Positions 9,904-20,440 of a DNA stretch of 35,214 bases are shown here, in pieces; position 1 is the stretch's first letter; each line of letters begins with the position of its first letter. The translations under genes were made by a program, and so were the position numbers. Under the pieces are notes generated by a model. It was not told the DNA's origin, ran no database searches, and saw nothing but the letters and a program-made list of their open reading frames with translations. Source of the stretch: Chara braunii (lineage: Eukaryota; Streptophyta; Charophyceae; Charales; Characeae); assembly GCA_003427395.1 (NCBI GenBank), contig BFEA01000247.1, positions 1,420,124 through 1,455,337 of the forward strand, read 5' to 3'.

Positions 9904-11327
9904 TCATTTGTATGCTTTCACAACGTGAGGTGCGCCGAGCAGCAGTTCCTTCTTAGAGATCTAGTAGAGATCATCCAACGGGTGGTACATGAAATGAACC
10001 TGATATTGTATGTTACGTCCCTCCCCAATGTGACTTTCAATTCTATCTATCTCATGACCACCATTGATTGCATGAGGGATCATGTTCTCACGTTATTTGA
10101 AGGATTTAGCGTCACGATATATGAACAACTTCGACGCGTGAAAGATTGGGTGCGTGCGCAGATGCGGCAGATGCGGAGGCACGACAATTACGTATGAAGG
10201 ACCGAACTTGCCATCACCAACACGTCCGAAACTTCCCACGGACCATAATTGAGAAGGAGAAGTTTGTGTGATTCCCCCTCTTCTTCTGAAATCTTGACCA
10301 AGACATAATTCCCCACTTGGATAGTCCACAGTGTGCGCTTCTTATCCGCATGATGGATTATGGCATGTTGTCACTTGGTCATTGTTGTAATGGCAACCTT
10401 GAGCAAGCGATCATACTTGGTGTTGAAGCCAGGCCTGCGAGGTGTCAGATCGGCCGGTTATTCAGGGAATAAGTAGGGGAGCGGATTACGGATCTACCAA
10501 CTGTGATGCAGCCTATTTCGCGTCATGTCGATGGAAGAATGAACGAAGTTGTTGTACAACCCCTTGACCGAATATAGCTCTTCATCCCACGTTTCCTGAT
10601 CCGGGATAATTAAGGCACAGAGAAGCTGAAACACTGTTTGGTTAATTTCCTCAGCCAACCTGTTAGCTTCAGAATATCGCCCAGATGTCATCCTCAGATT
10701 GAGGTCAGGGAGTTGGGACGTGAAGTCCTTCCAATCAGTACTTATGAAGCGCGGGTCCCGATTACTCACAGTGGTTCTGTGGTGCAGAATTTACTTTTGG
10801 TTGAACTCACGGATCACGAGCTCAGTTGGGCATGGGATGGCAATGGAATCAGATTTAGGAATTTGGAAAAACGATCAAACATCACCATTTCTTGTGAATA
10901 GTCATTCTTACTTGTCTTTCCTATGTTTGTGAAGTCGATAGAGACGGAGTCGCTGAGACCGTCGAGAATGGGAAGAGGTTTGAGCAGCCCATGGTTTTTT
11001 GCGTTGATGTTTTGATTTGTTGACAGCCTTGACACTCAACCACAGACTTTTCCGCAGATCCTTTTATGCAAGGCCAATCAAATTGTTATAGCAGGTTTTC
11101 GTAAATTTTTGCAATGTCGAAGTGTCCACTCTGACCGAATCCAAGAAGTGTGTGCAGGGAGGCTCATGGTTGGGTACATACAAATAGTCATTATTTTCGT
11201 AGCGCCGGAAAACCAGACCTTCACATTCGTGAAAATCAGGCTGGCTGCTGGTTTCAGCCCGTAGCTGCTCAAGGATTGGACTGAGGTATGGATCCTTGGC
11301 ATATTGTTCCACGAGTTCCTCCTTCAA
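9904..11327 (-). pseudogene. Integrase with GPY/F-like module and chromodomain, element 1
   Basis: Integrase inserts the cDNA, and the chromodomain would target chromatin. Reading minus-strand: a linker and decayed zinc-binding region (11327-11040) shows a CQGC pair in one frame. The core carries SIDFT (first Asp) and FDRFSKF in 11035-10814, then NRDPRF (second Asp) and SEANRLAEEIN (Glu region) in 10769-10494. The C-terminal module (10329-10093) has VGDGKFGPSYVI and PPHL followed by HPIFHASKL. After a frameshift comes a chromodomain (about 10056-9904) with HEIDRIESH, IQYQVHF and a stop codon (TAG) where the family usually has a tryptophan. It ends in TGA at 9904-9906. Several frameshifts mean no single product. 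Confidence 0.75.
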
Positions 11328-11394
11328 TTTCTTCTGGAGGTCGTAGGAGTTCCTTTAGTTTCTTTCGGAGGTCGTAGGAGTTCACAAAGCAAGT

Positions 11395-11874
11395 CATATA
11401 CTCTAGGTGCCAAGACAATGCGTCAGCAACTCGATTATAACAACCCTTCTTGTGTTTTAATTCGAAATTAAAAATGTCAATATCATGGAACCAACGAGTC
11501 AATGTAGGGGACAAGGTAGTTTGCTCTTTGATTCACTTCAAGGTCTCATGATCTGAGCAGACTATGAAGTGGCATCCCAAAAGATAGTGCTTCCAATGGT
11601 TGAGTGTCTCACGCAAAGCATAAAGTTCGTGCATGTAAGTGGAAGTAGTTACCTTTTCGCAGGGCATGTGTTTGTTGTGGTATTTGAGCGGACGCAAGCC
11701 ATCCCCATCGTCTTCTTGCAGCACTGCACAAATCCCATACAGGCTTGCATCTGTGGTGACTACGAATGTGAGTTTGGGATTTGCAATTTGGAGCACAAGA
11801 CGACTCACCAAGGCCTTTTTCAAGGTTTGAAAGACAGTCAGTCTCACATGCCTTGTCCCATGCATAGGATACAT
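11395..11874 (-). pseudogene. RNase H domain, element 1
   Basis: RNase H degrades the RNA strand of the RNA-DNA hybrid during cDNA synthesis. The frame at 11874-11533 shows TTDASLYG (first Asp), STYMHELYAL (Glu) and VCSDHETLK (Asp) in the order typical of Ty3/gypsy pol. The next codon is TGA (11533-11535) exactly where element 2 has the tryptophan of LKWIK. The tail continues in 11514 downward with LTRWFHD, FNFELKHKKG and VADALS, the usual RNase H end, where the terminal Arg of DALSR is Trp. The product is therefore truncated. Confidence 0.75.
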
Positions 11875-12159
11875 TCTTACTTGTTAGTCTAGAAAATGGA
11901 CAGGCAATGATAGAAAATTGGGGCACAAACTTCCGATAGTATGATGCAAGACCAAGGAAAAAACGCAGTTCACAAACATTCGTCGGTTGAGGTCAGTCAC
12001 GCATGACCTCAACCTTGGTTGCCTCAGGCTCGAGGCCTGCGACAGACAACCGGTGCCCTAAATAAATGACGTTGTTCCTACCAAACTCAAATTTCTCTAA
12101 GTTGAGATGGAGATGCGTTTTCTTGAGGATTTCCAACACTTCTCAAGGTGTCTCATGTG

Positions 12160-13049
12160 TTATTCCATCGTTTTGCTAAAAATCAGAATATTATCAAGGT
12201 AGACAACCACAAACTGACCAATTTGTTCGCAAAGGACTTTGTTCATGAGACATTGGAAGGTGGCCGACGCATTGGTGAGGCCGAGGGGCATGGCGGTAAA
12301 TTTAAACAGCCCATCGCACGTCTTGAATGCGGTTTTGTGCTGGTCCGTAGGATCGACCTCATCTGGTGGTAGCCAGACTTGAAATCGATTTTGGAGAAGA
12401 CCTTGCACTCGCCTACAACATCAAGCAGATCATCGATGCGTGGCAATGGATATGCATTTTTCTTTGTGTTGCGGTTTATGCTGCAGTAATCAATACACAT
12501 TCGGAGCTTGCCTCCTTTCTTTCGGAGAAACAAAACAGGTGCACAAAATTCAGATTCGCTGGGCTTGATCCACCCCTTGTCAATCATCTCATCAATTTGC
12601 CCCTTGAGTTCCTCCAACTCATCGGATCCCATACGGTACACACACCCCTTTGGAGGAACAGGGCCTTCGACCAACTCGATCATGTGTTTGACCGATCGCG
12701 TGGGGTCTCTACTCGGTTCGGCCAAAAATTTCGGATATCGGTTAAGTAGGCTTTGGATGTTTGCTAGGATAATACACATTCGGAGTTTGCCTCCTTTCTT
12801 TCGGATAAACAAAACAGGTGCACCGAATTCAAATTCGCTTGGCTTGACCCACCCCTTGTCAATCATCTCATCAATTTGCCCCCTGAGCTCCTCCAACTCG
12901 TTGGATCTCATACGGTACACATACCCCTTTGGAGGAACAGGGCCTTCGACCAACTCGATCGTGTGTTTGACCGATCGCGTGGGGTCTCTACTCGGTTCGA
13001 CCAAAAAATTCGGATATCGGTTGAGTAGTCTTTGGATGTTTGCTGGGAT
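12160..13049 (-). pseudogene. Reverse transcriptase with in-frame 93-codon duplication, element 1
   Basis: RT copies the element RNA into DNA. The frame 13004-12243 carries RMRSNELEEL, DKGWVKPS, GAPVLFIRKKGGKLRMCI and then the same series again before [18 protein letters not shown] and FSKIDFKSGYHQ (first catalytic Asp). A frameshift follows, and 12408-12160 continues with DQHKTAFKT, MPLGLTNASATFQ and the catalytic box as YLDN (12190-12201) instead of YLDD. The duplication, the frameshift and the Asp-to-Asn change each predict loss of function. The thumb and the RT-RNase H linker (about 11875-12160) are decayed. Confidence 0.85.
12492..13049. repeat. 279-bp direct tandem duplication within RT
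   Basis: Copy one is 12492-12770 and copy two 12771-13049. Both begin AATACACATTCGGAG and end GTTTGCTAGGAT or GTTTGCTGGGAT. The copies abut exactly and differ by scattered substitutions. The 279-base period is 93 codons, so the minus-strand frame stays open through both copies. Confidence 0.95.
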
Positions 13050-13389
13050 TTACGAGGGTTGGGGATCAGAAAAAGGATCACCTAAATCATGTCTCAGATT
13101 AGTAGTGAAGGCAACCGAATCTGAAGTAGAATCGTTTGGACCAGAAGTGGATGTAGGAGTAGAAGTAGACTTATTATGCAAAGTCGAACTATTAATGGTC
13201 GCAAAAGTAGAAGGCACATGAGTAGGGCGAACAAAGGCGACATTTAACTGTTCATCCTCCTTGTGCTTGCACCACTTTTTGAATAATTGCATGGCATTAA
13301 GAAAAAGTGACTGGAGATTCACGCGTCTCATCCAAGAGGATGAGACGTTCGTTCCCTTGAGCATCTTTGATCATGAAAAGTGATTCCTT

Positions 13390-13755
13390 TCACTTGGGCC
13401 ATTCACATTGGGACCGCAACCAGCCCAACCTAAGCACTGTGCCGAAGGGACACTTGTCAAGGGCATAAAACGTCAACGCGTGTGTGACAATCTTGCCCTT
13501 GTCAAAGGTAGTGCGTGCACCTTTGACTGCATGCGTGAATGTGACAACTTTCTTGCCTACTTGAGTCTGGTCAGGGCTCTGCAAAGCCACTTGCTTCATC
13601 CCCAAGCCCACTTTGCGTATCCCGTGTGATGACATAAAGTTACTTGTGGCACCACAATCAATCAAGACACAAAGATAGTGGTGGTTAATAAGAAGTTTGA
13701 ACAAGATTAACTTCATTGTCCCTTGAGCAGGCTGATGTTTCATCTCAACCCCCAA
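13390..13755 (-). pseudogene. Retroviral-type aspartic protease, element 1
   Basis: The protease would cleave Gag-Pol. The frame has LIDCGATSNFMS with the catalytic Asp near residue 33 of the 121-codon open frame. The Cys variant of the D-S/T-G box is common in plant chromoviruses. Near its end LRLGWL corresponds to the family's ILGMDWL strand with substitutions. The stretch 13050-13389 downstream, between protease and RT, encodes a low-complexity Ser/Thr-rich linker (13364-13050 frame) with no recognised domain. Gag lies upstream across a frame change near 13740. Confidence 0.7.
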
Positions 13756-14449
13756 TGCTCTACGTGATAGTGAAAGTCGACCTTCTCAGACTCATCCCAA
13801 GGCTCAACATACAAAACATGACAAGCATTAGCCTTGGAATCAGCAAAAGTTGGGGTTTCAAGGGAAGACTGTTGGACCGTGCCAAGTTCCTTGAGGGAAC
13901 TACCACTTACTGGTTCAGATTCCCTTGCTGTAGAGTGTGTTGCCAAAGTGTCTATGGCCGATTCTGGTTTCCCAGCAACCTATAGCATCCTTGGACCTGG
14001 CTATGCACTTACCCTAGCCTTCCATTCAGCCTCACTGATTCGGAGGTCAACCCAAGGTTTAGTACTCGTGTCCTTCGGATTGGTTGGGATTTTGGCTCCT
14101 TTAGGGAATGAGATAATGTTCCTTGCCGAGTTCCAGTTCTGGTTTCCCTTACCATGGGCAGTCTCTTTGAAGGCACTGAACTTTTCTCTTTCGTTATTGA
14201 TCGACTAATGGGCCGAAGAATAGCTTGTATCAGCATCCTGTTCTTGGTCGTCGCCAATAGTGGGGTCATCTTCTTCGGCCTCTCCTTCAGCCTTTAACAA
14301 GTCATGCACAACAAGACGGTTGCTGCCATGAAACCGTCTGCGACCAAAGGCCTTTTTGTTGCTTACTGTGGTAACGAGGTCTGCTAGCCCGAGATTGACT
14401 ACATCCTTCATGAGGGAAAACCAGTCAGTATAACCAATGAGATCTCCGC

Positions 14450-15468
14450 TGTGGCATACTGAGCCACTCAGGCCCCAATTAGGGCCCGGTTCCAAGACAG
14501 GCAGGGTTAGCCTAGGGGACACCGGTTCAGATGAGGCTCAAAAGGGTCTGGACCACGGCGGTTCAGGCAGGCCCAGGCCAAACGGCCACAAGGCCGGTAC
14601 CGGTCCAGCCTAGGACCTACCGGCAGCGATTCAGAGGCTGCCGTAGTTTAGGCGCCAAACCAGTTTCGAAACTGGACCGTTGATCTAGATCAACGGTCCA
14701 GGCCAGTAGGTACCGGTAGTACCGAGCCTCAGTGGTTAGGTTAGTAGGTACGAGTTAGTCTAGAGGATTAGCGGAGCAGCCAAGCGTTAAGCAGATTAGC
14801 GCAGCGCTGCAGCAGCGAGAGCGGCCAGGAGACAGCGGCGCAGCGGCAAGAGGAACAGCGCAGCGGCCCAACCGCGCCATAGCTACCAGCAGGTAACGGG
14901 AGGAAGGCTCTGCCTTCTCTCCCTCTGTTCCATCTGCCTCGGCTCTCTCTCTCTCTCTCCCTACCTTCTCAGTCTAAGTCTACTCCTCCTACAGGACTAC
15001 TACTACAGTAATGGAGGTGGTTACGATTTCTGATGACATTTGAGACGGCGACATTGAGAGTACGAGTTGAGGACTATTTCGGGATCTGATTCCATCTCTC
15101 CTTCGGAGATGTACTTGACATTGTGAGATCGACATCTGGGAGATTGTGAGACTTGGTATTCACAACATTTCGGTTACTATCTTTGGAAACATTGAGTTGA
15201 CATCATCTCCCCTCTCCTCCTCCTTCGTCTCTCTCCTCTCCCCCTTTCGTCCGTGTATGATTCCAATCCCTGGCCCTTCGTCTCTCCTCAAGGTCAGGGC
15301 ATTCACACCCGATGAATGTATGAGAGTTGTTCGATTGCAGTCCGAGTCAGGTCTGAGTCAATCCAAAGGTATCATGCCCTTCCGCTGTATTTGTATCAAC
15401 TCTGTATTATCTGGTCGGTTCTGGGAATCTGCGCCATACTTATGACTGTGTTTCACAAGTATGCAACA
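14450..15468. mobile_element. Solo LTR inserted in gag of element 1 (1,019 bp)
   Basis: The ends are TGTGGCATACT and AGTATGCAACA, imperfect inverted termini of the TG...CA type. The flanks TCCGC (14445-14449) and TCTGC (15469-15473) are a 5-bp target duplication with one difference. Removing the insert and one flank leaves gag in frame across the site (LGR then DLIGY on the minus strand). The interior has no coding domain, is CT-rich around 14945-15010 and 15200-15260, and carries a 30-bp palindrome. A related copy starts at 34225. A solo LTR from unequal recombination is the simplest reading. A small TRIM-like unit is the alternative. Confidence 0.8.
14672..14701. repeat. 30-bp perfect palindrome in the solo LTR
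   Basis: The half-site CTGGACCGTTGATCT is followed directly by its reverse complement, centred on TCTAGA. It has no spacer, so it can form a cruciform or a tight RNA hairpin. It is absent from the corresponding part of the related LTR at 34225. Confidence 0.9.
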
Positions 15469-17247
15469 TCTGCCTAGGCGATGTGTAAAAGTGGTAGGAA
15501 CCACACCTTTCCCTACATCCAAGCAGGATTGCGCAATCATTTCCAACCCTGGTGTAGCAATGAGTTTGCTGACATGCAATTGCAACTTTGTGCATGGTGC
15601 CCTACCACTTGCTTCACTTAAGGTCATCAAGGATCCTTACTCTTGTTGCGGCATGTGGGTGCTTGTGTTGTGTAATCAACGCTTCTTCGAGAGTGGCTAC
15701 CGGAGTGACTTTAAGCCACTTTGTCAAATCAAGCTTAGCACACCCAGCTTGCATAGCTTGGACTTCTAGGAAGCCCCGTACGACAATCTAGACGTTTGTC
15801 CCTAGGATCAAAGACTGGTTCACTCTTTGAGTGCCCTGTACCTCAAAGTAAGCTCTCATGGAGATGATCCCGGATTCAACATCTTCCTTGTCGTCGTACC
15901 TAGACGGTAACATCACTGCCTCCCGGTCCACATATGGACTGCTATAGCGGGGACCAGCCCTTGCTGTTGATTTCAAGGTTGCAACAGTTGCATAATTTCT
16001 TGCGTTGTCACTTGCAGAAAAAACGGAATTTGCACCTGTTGCAGGTCCTGAAAAACTTGCGACCAAACTCAACGAAGAAGAAGAAGTATGGAGAGGTGCA
16101 AGAACAAAACGGTTAGCAACAGGAGGTAGGGGAAGGGAATTTGAGATTTGGGCCTAATGCATATTTGCTAATTGCTGCATCTGCTCACGATGCTCCTTGG
16201 CCATGTCCGCCATCTGAGTTCACAACTGGCTCACCCGGTCGAGTAATTGGGACTTTAGACTATGGAGCTCAATGAGCAAGTGACAATATATGAGGGTACG
16301 TACATATGTGACCAGATCCCTTTTGACCTCTATATCAGGCAGCGTTGAGACTGTTCTAAAGACGTCCTCATGACCTTCAATAGCGGTTTTCCGCTTGGCC
16401 TCTTGCTCCTCCTCTTTGGCCAGCTCCTTCTGATAGAGGGCCTGGTACAATGTTTTATCTTCTTCATCCGCTGCATCCATCTGAGCCTTCAGAACCTCAG
16501 AAGGCTTGGCCGCTGCCATGTTGGAACTACTAGATCCCTCAGTAGGCATACCCTCTCTTTCTCTCTTTTCTCTTATCCACGCGTCACGACGGGCATAAAA
16601 TGAACTTCAGCAAAAGAAACAGATTGAAAAGTACAAAGAAGAGAAGGTAGAACTCCTCTTCGGAGCGGGAAAATATTTGGACTAGAGAGCAACCAAATGA
16701 ATAATAAAAATAAAATAATTCAAAAGAGAGTTATGACTCCGCATTTCAGTCCGGTCAGACCACGTACAAGATCAGCTCGAGCCTAATCCGATCGGCACCG
16801 TCAAAGTACAGCAAATCAGACTACAAGCGACGACATACAACAATGGAGAATTGAGTGGTGTATAAGGTGCAGGTCGAGCATCGGATTGTGCGTCATCCGT
16901 CCGCAAAACATCTCAGCCGAGATCCGTTTGGCATCGAGTGCTCTAACCAAAAGAAAACAACAAATTCCAAACAGAAAAGAGAGCGACACTGCGTCAACAG
17001 AATTGTGTCCAAGGGGCCCTTCTTGTGTGGGCCTGGTCCCACGTATGCCACGACCAAGTCCCAACTAAAAAGAGTACCACAAGGTCCTACTTTTTGCCTC
17101 TATCGTAAAATTAAAAAAAAAACGAAATTCAACTTCAGAGAGAACCTACAGACTGCATCCACTCAGAATGAAAAGACAAACAATACCATGTGGCATTCAA
17201 AGCAAGATACTTCATCTCTCCATGCATCAGGTCAGCAAGTAGTTTGC

Positions 17248-17437
17248 ACACCAATGCACACAACCAAGACTTCATAGGAGTAGCAAAAGGATCCAGAAGT
17301 ACCCCAACAGGACAAACAATACCATGCACGCACACATGGGCAACACCAATGCACACAACCAAGACTTCATAGGAGTAGCAAAAAGATCCAGAAGTACCCC
17401 AACAGGACAAACAATACCATGCACGCACACATGGGCA
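17248..17437. repeat. 95-bp tandem duplication in the element 1 leader
   Basis: Two nearly identical copies abut at 17342/17343. Each begins ACACCAATGCACACAACC and ends GCACACATGGGCA. Only about one substitution (GGATCC against AGATCC) separates them, so this duplication is younger than most of the decay in the element. Confidence 0.9.
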
Positions 17438-17911
17438 ATCCTTAGGTGCACGACACTTTCCTGAGTGGCCCGGACTCTGAGATGAAGTATAACTCACCCC
17501 CCTTCCTCATATGGTCTCCCTCACCCTAATCGCTACCTCTACACTGGTGTCCTATCATGTAGGAGGGTCCGACTCCAACACCGACGTACAACGTCAGATC
17601 CCCCGCTGATGCTGAAGAACAATGTAGCAACTTGCAGTCCGTAGATGCAGAATGGCTACCTCCCTCAAGCTCGCCTACTTGAGGGAGGCCCATAAGTCGC
17701 CAAGTGTCTCCCTTAGGTCAGATTCCAGGTGCGAGTGCCTCTTACTGTTGCCTCTTTCAAATTGTCACACGAAGTCCTCTTGATGTGTCTTGCCAACACA
17801 ACCTCACTCTTAATCAACCTGGTCAGGTCTAGTGTCGACCCAACACAACTGAACCAGGTGGGGGCAGCTTCCTTAATCCACGCTGCTCCACTTCCCACTT
17901 TGGACCAACCC

Positions 17912-17947
17912 TAACCCTAAGTGGTCAGCCCTAACCACTTAGGTTAG
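17912..17947. repeat. Hairpin with telomere-like motif
   Basis: CTAAGTGGT at 17917-17925 pairs with ACCACTTAG at 17934-17942, and flanking CTAAC/GTTAG can extend the stem with a small bulge. The sequence includes CCCTAACCCTAA, which matches two plant-type telomere units reading TTTAGGG-like only in part, so it is not a telomere tract. Confidence 0.6.
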
Positions 17948-17989
17948 AGTTATGGTGGCTAAGTCAACTCTCGTCAGCAAGTAGAATCC

Positions 17990-18001
17990 GCTCTGATACC
18001 A
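17990..18001 (-). promoter_or_regulatory. Primer-binding site, initiator Met-tRNA type, element 1
   Basis: The minus strand reads TGGTATCAGAGC, the standard plant LTR-retrotransposon site complementary to the 3' end of initiator tRNA-Met. It lies one base from the LTR end that reads ...ATAACA on the minus strand. It fixes the element orientation and the inner LTR edge. Confidence 0.9.
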
Positions 18002-18002
18002 A

Positions 18003-18206
18003 TGTTATGATCCTGGCCAATTTTGAAGTATACATTCATGAGAAAGTACAATGCCGTCCAATTGCAAAAAGAAATGAATGAACTTGAGAGGAGAGAGAGG
18101 GAAAGAAGAAGAAGAAGAAGATGTACACCAGAAAAGACCAATGATAATTCCCTTCTTCTTGCCAACCACTCCACTCCTTTTCTCCTCCCCTCTTATTCAA
18201 ACAATA

Positions 18207-18254
<48 letters not shown>

Positions 18255-19258
18255 TATGTTGAATGGCTGAACCAGAATCAATGTCCGAATCCCTCTTCTA
18301 CTGCAGATACAACATGAGGTCCACCATAGCCATGGCCAACCTTCTCCTTCCTCTTCCTGGAGGCGGACTGCTAGTGCCTTGCCCTGATGTGCAAAAGACA
18401 ACTCAAAGCAGCTATGGCTGCTCTAGCTCAGGCCGCCATGCCTGACTCTGCCTCGAAGCTTCTTGGTGTAGCTCTACCCCAACTGGGGCCTTCCAGATGC
18501 AGCGCCCACCACGGTGATGAAGATGTACCTCTTGCGCTCCCCCTTCCTAGTCCTTGTCTTCCTCCTCCTCCAGCCCGTGCTCCTCCACCATAGCCGGGGT
18601 GGGGAGCTGGGCACTTTTTTCTCCCCAGCGGTGCTGCTCCAGCCAGTGCCTCAAGCAGTGTGTCGCCAAACTTGCACACCGAAGAATGAGGAGCCCCTTG
18701 CTCCTCCTGGAGATCCAGCGGCCTCTTGGGCGGTGACTTCCAGGCCCTGCGGCCTCCAAGCAACCGGTGCCTCCTCCAGTTCGGAGGGAAACATTATTGC
18801 AGACTCTGATATTGCCCGTACAGGCCCTAGACTCACACTGGTTGGACTGGTACGCGCCTAGGCCTAGCCTACAACCACTGGGCCTCTAAAAATGCCATCT
18901 TTTGTCTTCTTCTGCTCGGCCTCGAGTACCCGGCACATCTACCTCTACTTGGAGTGTTTTTCTGCTGCTCTAAGTATTGCGGGCCTCTTTCCCCACCACT
19001 TGAGTGTCTTCCCCGCTGCAACCCTCAATGTCATGGCCACAGGTAAGTTCCAGCCCGTTGGGCCTCCTGTACGGACGGGTACCCTGCGGGTCACACACAC
19101 ACTCAAATCGCAGACAGGCATTCAGACCAGCAAGCACGCACACACACGCACCGACTTAGAAAACTCAGCAACAAGCGGGAAACTCAGCAAGGCATACATT
19201 CCATTGGCAAAACTCAGAAATCAGCTGTGTGTCTCAGTCCGTGTTTGGCAGTTCCTTA
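18003..19258 (-). repeat. 5' LTR of element 1
   Basis: The inner edge TGTTATGATCC (plus strand) directly abuts the primer-binding site. The outer edge is set by alignment with the 3' LTR remnant (shared 18966-19258). The body holds a GAA-rich run (about 18104-18121), a long TAA/AAT microsatellite (about 18206-18255) and a CA run near 19093. No clear TATA box is visible. Open frames inside are microsatellite or GC-bias artefacts. The outer boundary is less certain because only a remnant is available for comparison. Confidence 0.6.
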
Positions 19259-20159
19259 CGTCCTCCTCTTCTCTGTCTTTTCTTCCCTCTTGCTCTTCTC
19301 TCATGCTCTCCTTTGACGTTGTTATACTCTTGAATTGTGCATATGATCGAGACATGGACACGTAATTGATGTCAGAGACTTCACGAGTCGTGCTGAGTTC
19401 AGACTTGTATTGCGTTGCTAACTGGCTTGTCAACGAGACTGGGTTCATGACAGTGCCATCCTTTTGCATGTGTCCAGGTGCATGCCAAGGACCTTTCGCT
19501 TTGACGTTCCAGTGTCTGACATGAAGTTATAAAGACAGATTAATGCACATTTAGCAAGTCCATTGTTGATGCTTGCATTTGATTTTCTTCTTTGCATCTC
19601 CTTTCAGTCGTCAATTGAATTCCTGCAGTTTTCATTTGGATTTTGGGGGTGGCGGTCTTGTGGCTCTGTGAATGGGCCTTTAACGTGGGTCATGGATCAT
19701 GTCATCCTTTTGTGTCCTTTCAGGTGCATGCCAAGAGATCTCTTGCTTTGAAGATCCAGTGCCTGACATGCAGTGCACCTCTCCTTCAAAGGTGTGTTTC
19801 ATCTGCCCATAATTTCTTTCTTCGAGTTTGGTTTCATTGTTAAGAAAAGTTAGAAAACTCTTTTTTGTGAAGAAAATTCAAGAAATCAGTCATGGAGTGG
19901 CTTTATGCTTCTGTACTCCACTGTGGGCTGGGGGGTTTCTCCTTTTCTTCGCAGTGTGGGGCTTCCATCTTTCACGCCTCCCTGTTTCTCAGTTTTGAGA
20001 GGGATTTCAACCAGGTTGACAATTTGTGTTCTTGACTGTTCGTATGTGCGCTGAAGAGAGGAAATGCCTGGGTGAGGCCTGGTGAGCATTTTATGAGCTT
20101 GGCTTCAAGTTCTGTCCGAGTTAAGTTCAGAGTCCCAACCCTACTGAGAGACATGGCCC
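19259..20159. other. Unassigned sequence with a duplicated splice-acceptor-like block
   Basis: A block of about 76 bases occurs at 19448-19523 and again at 19693-19770. It shows CATCCTTTTG, then a pyrimidine tract ending CAG, then GTGCATGCCAAG and a GACATG end. In both copies the pyrimidine-CAG-G arrangement resembles a 3' splice site. The part 19573-19695 resembles 8715-8850. I do not recognise a protein in the following frames. Confidence 0.4.
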
Positions 20160-20440
20160 TTGCATAAGGATGACACAGAAATCAAGAAATGGTCCAAATT
20201 CAAAACAGAGAAAAGAAAGAAAAAGAGGTTCCAAAGCTGCCCCTGCTCGGCAACCCATGGATCAGAGGTTAGGTCATCACCCATGGACCCTTACTCAAGC
20301 GACCAACATCTTCACTTCGTTGTACAGGACACTTATGTGTCCAATGCAGATGGTACACTTCGGAAACAGATTGTTGGTATTCCAATGGGAAGTAATGCTG
20401 GCCCAGAAATTTAGAATCTGACGCTTGTTGATGACATTTG
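20160..20440 (+). pseudogene. Penelope-like reverse transcriptase fragment
   Basis: The frame at 20160-20414 contains VSNADGTLRKQIVGIPMGSN followed by AGPEI. The Q-x-x-GIPMG-S/T-N core is typical of the palm motif of Penelope-like elements in algae and animals and is unlike the two Ty3/gypsy RTs here. A TAG stop interrupts it, and NLTLVDD follows. The upstream part is lysine-rich and not recognised. The catalytic YxDD box is not identifiable. It lies just left of the hAT-like insertion. Confidence 0.55.

Larger units (their letters stand above)
13756..16549 (-). pseudogene. Gag of element 1, interrupted by a solo LTR
   Basis: Gag forms the particle and binds the element RNA. The proposed start is the ATG at 16549, opening a Lys/Glu/Ala-rich segment (16549-16220). 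A 94-codon frame follows (16072-15788, containing PSRYDDKEDVESG and MRAYFEVQ). Then comes a capsid-like stretch (about 15787-15470) with DLTKWLKVTPVATLEEAL and FTHRLGR in two frames. After the inserted LTR it resumes with DLIGYTDWFSLMKD and an acidic tail (14449-14205) and a basic segment (14269-14009). In-frame stops include TGA near 16217 and TAG near 15785. I do not see an intact CCHC zinc knuckle before the protease. Confidence 0.65.
16550..17989 (-). other. Leader (5' untranslated region) of element 1
   Basis: This lies between the primer-binding site and the proposed gag start. No domain is seen on either strand. It contains a 95-bp tandem duplication (17248-17342 and 17343-17437), listed separately. 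Near the primer site there is a hairpin with telomere-like CCCTAACCCTAA text (17907-17947). Confidence 0.55.
9429..19258 (-). mobile_element. Chromovirus relic 1 (Ty3/gypsy, chromodomain type)
   Basis: In minus-strand order this holds 5' LTR (19258-18003), PBS (18001-17990), a long leader, gag, protease, RT, RNase H, integrase, chromodomain and a 3' LTR remnant (9723-9429). The order PR-RT-RH-IN with a C-terminal chromodomain defines plant chromoviruses. The copy is dead: gag is split by a solo LTR, pol is in at least ten frame fragments, the RT catalytic motif is altered, and the 3' LTR lacks most of its length. Target duplications cannot be checked because the left LTR is truncated. Confidence 0.8.

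Noticed and set aside
12508-13221. 237-codon plus-strand frame across the RT of element 1
   Set aside because: It is antisense to recognisable RT motifs, and its internal repeat is the 279-bp duplication read on the wrong strand.
17907-17920. Telomere repeat (CCCTAACCCTAA)
   Set aside because: Only about two units are present, inside a retrotransposon leader and part of a hairpin. Far too short for a telomere or interstitial telomeric tract.
18036-18401. Minus-strand frame with a poly-Ile run, and its plus-strand poly-Asn partner
   Set aside because: Both are translations of the TAA/AAT microsatellite in the element 1 LTR.
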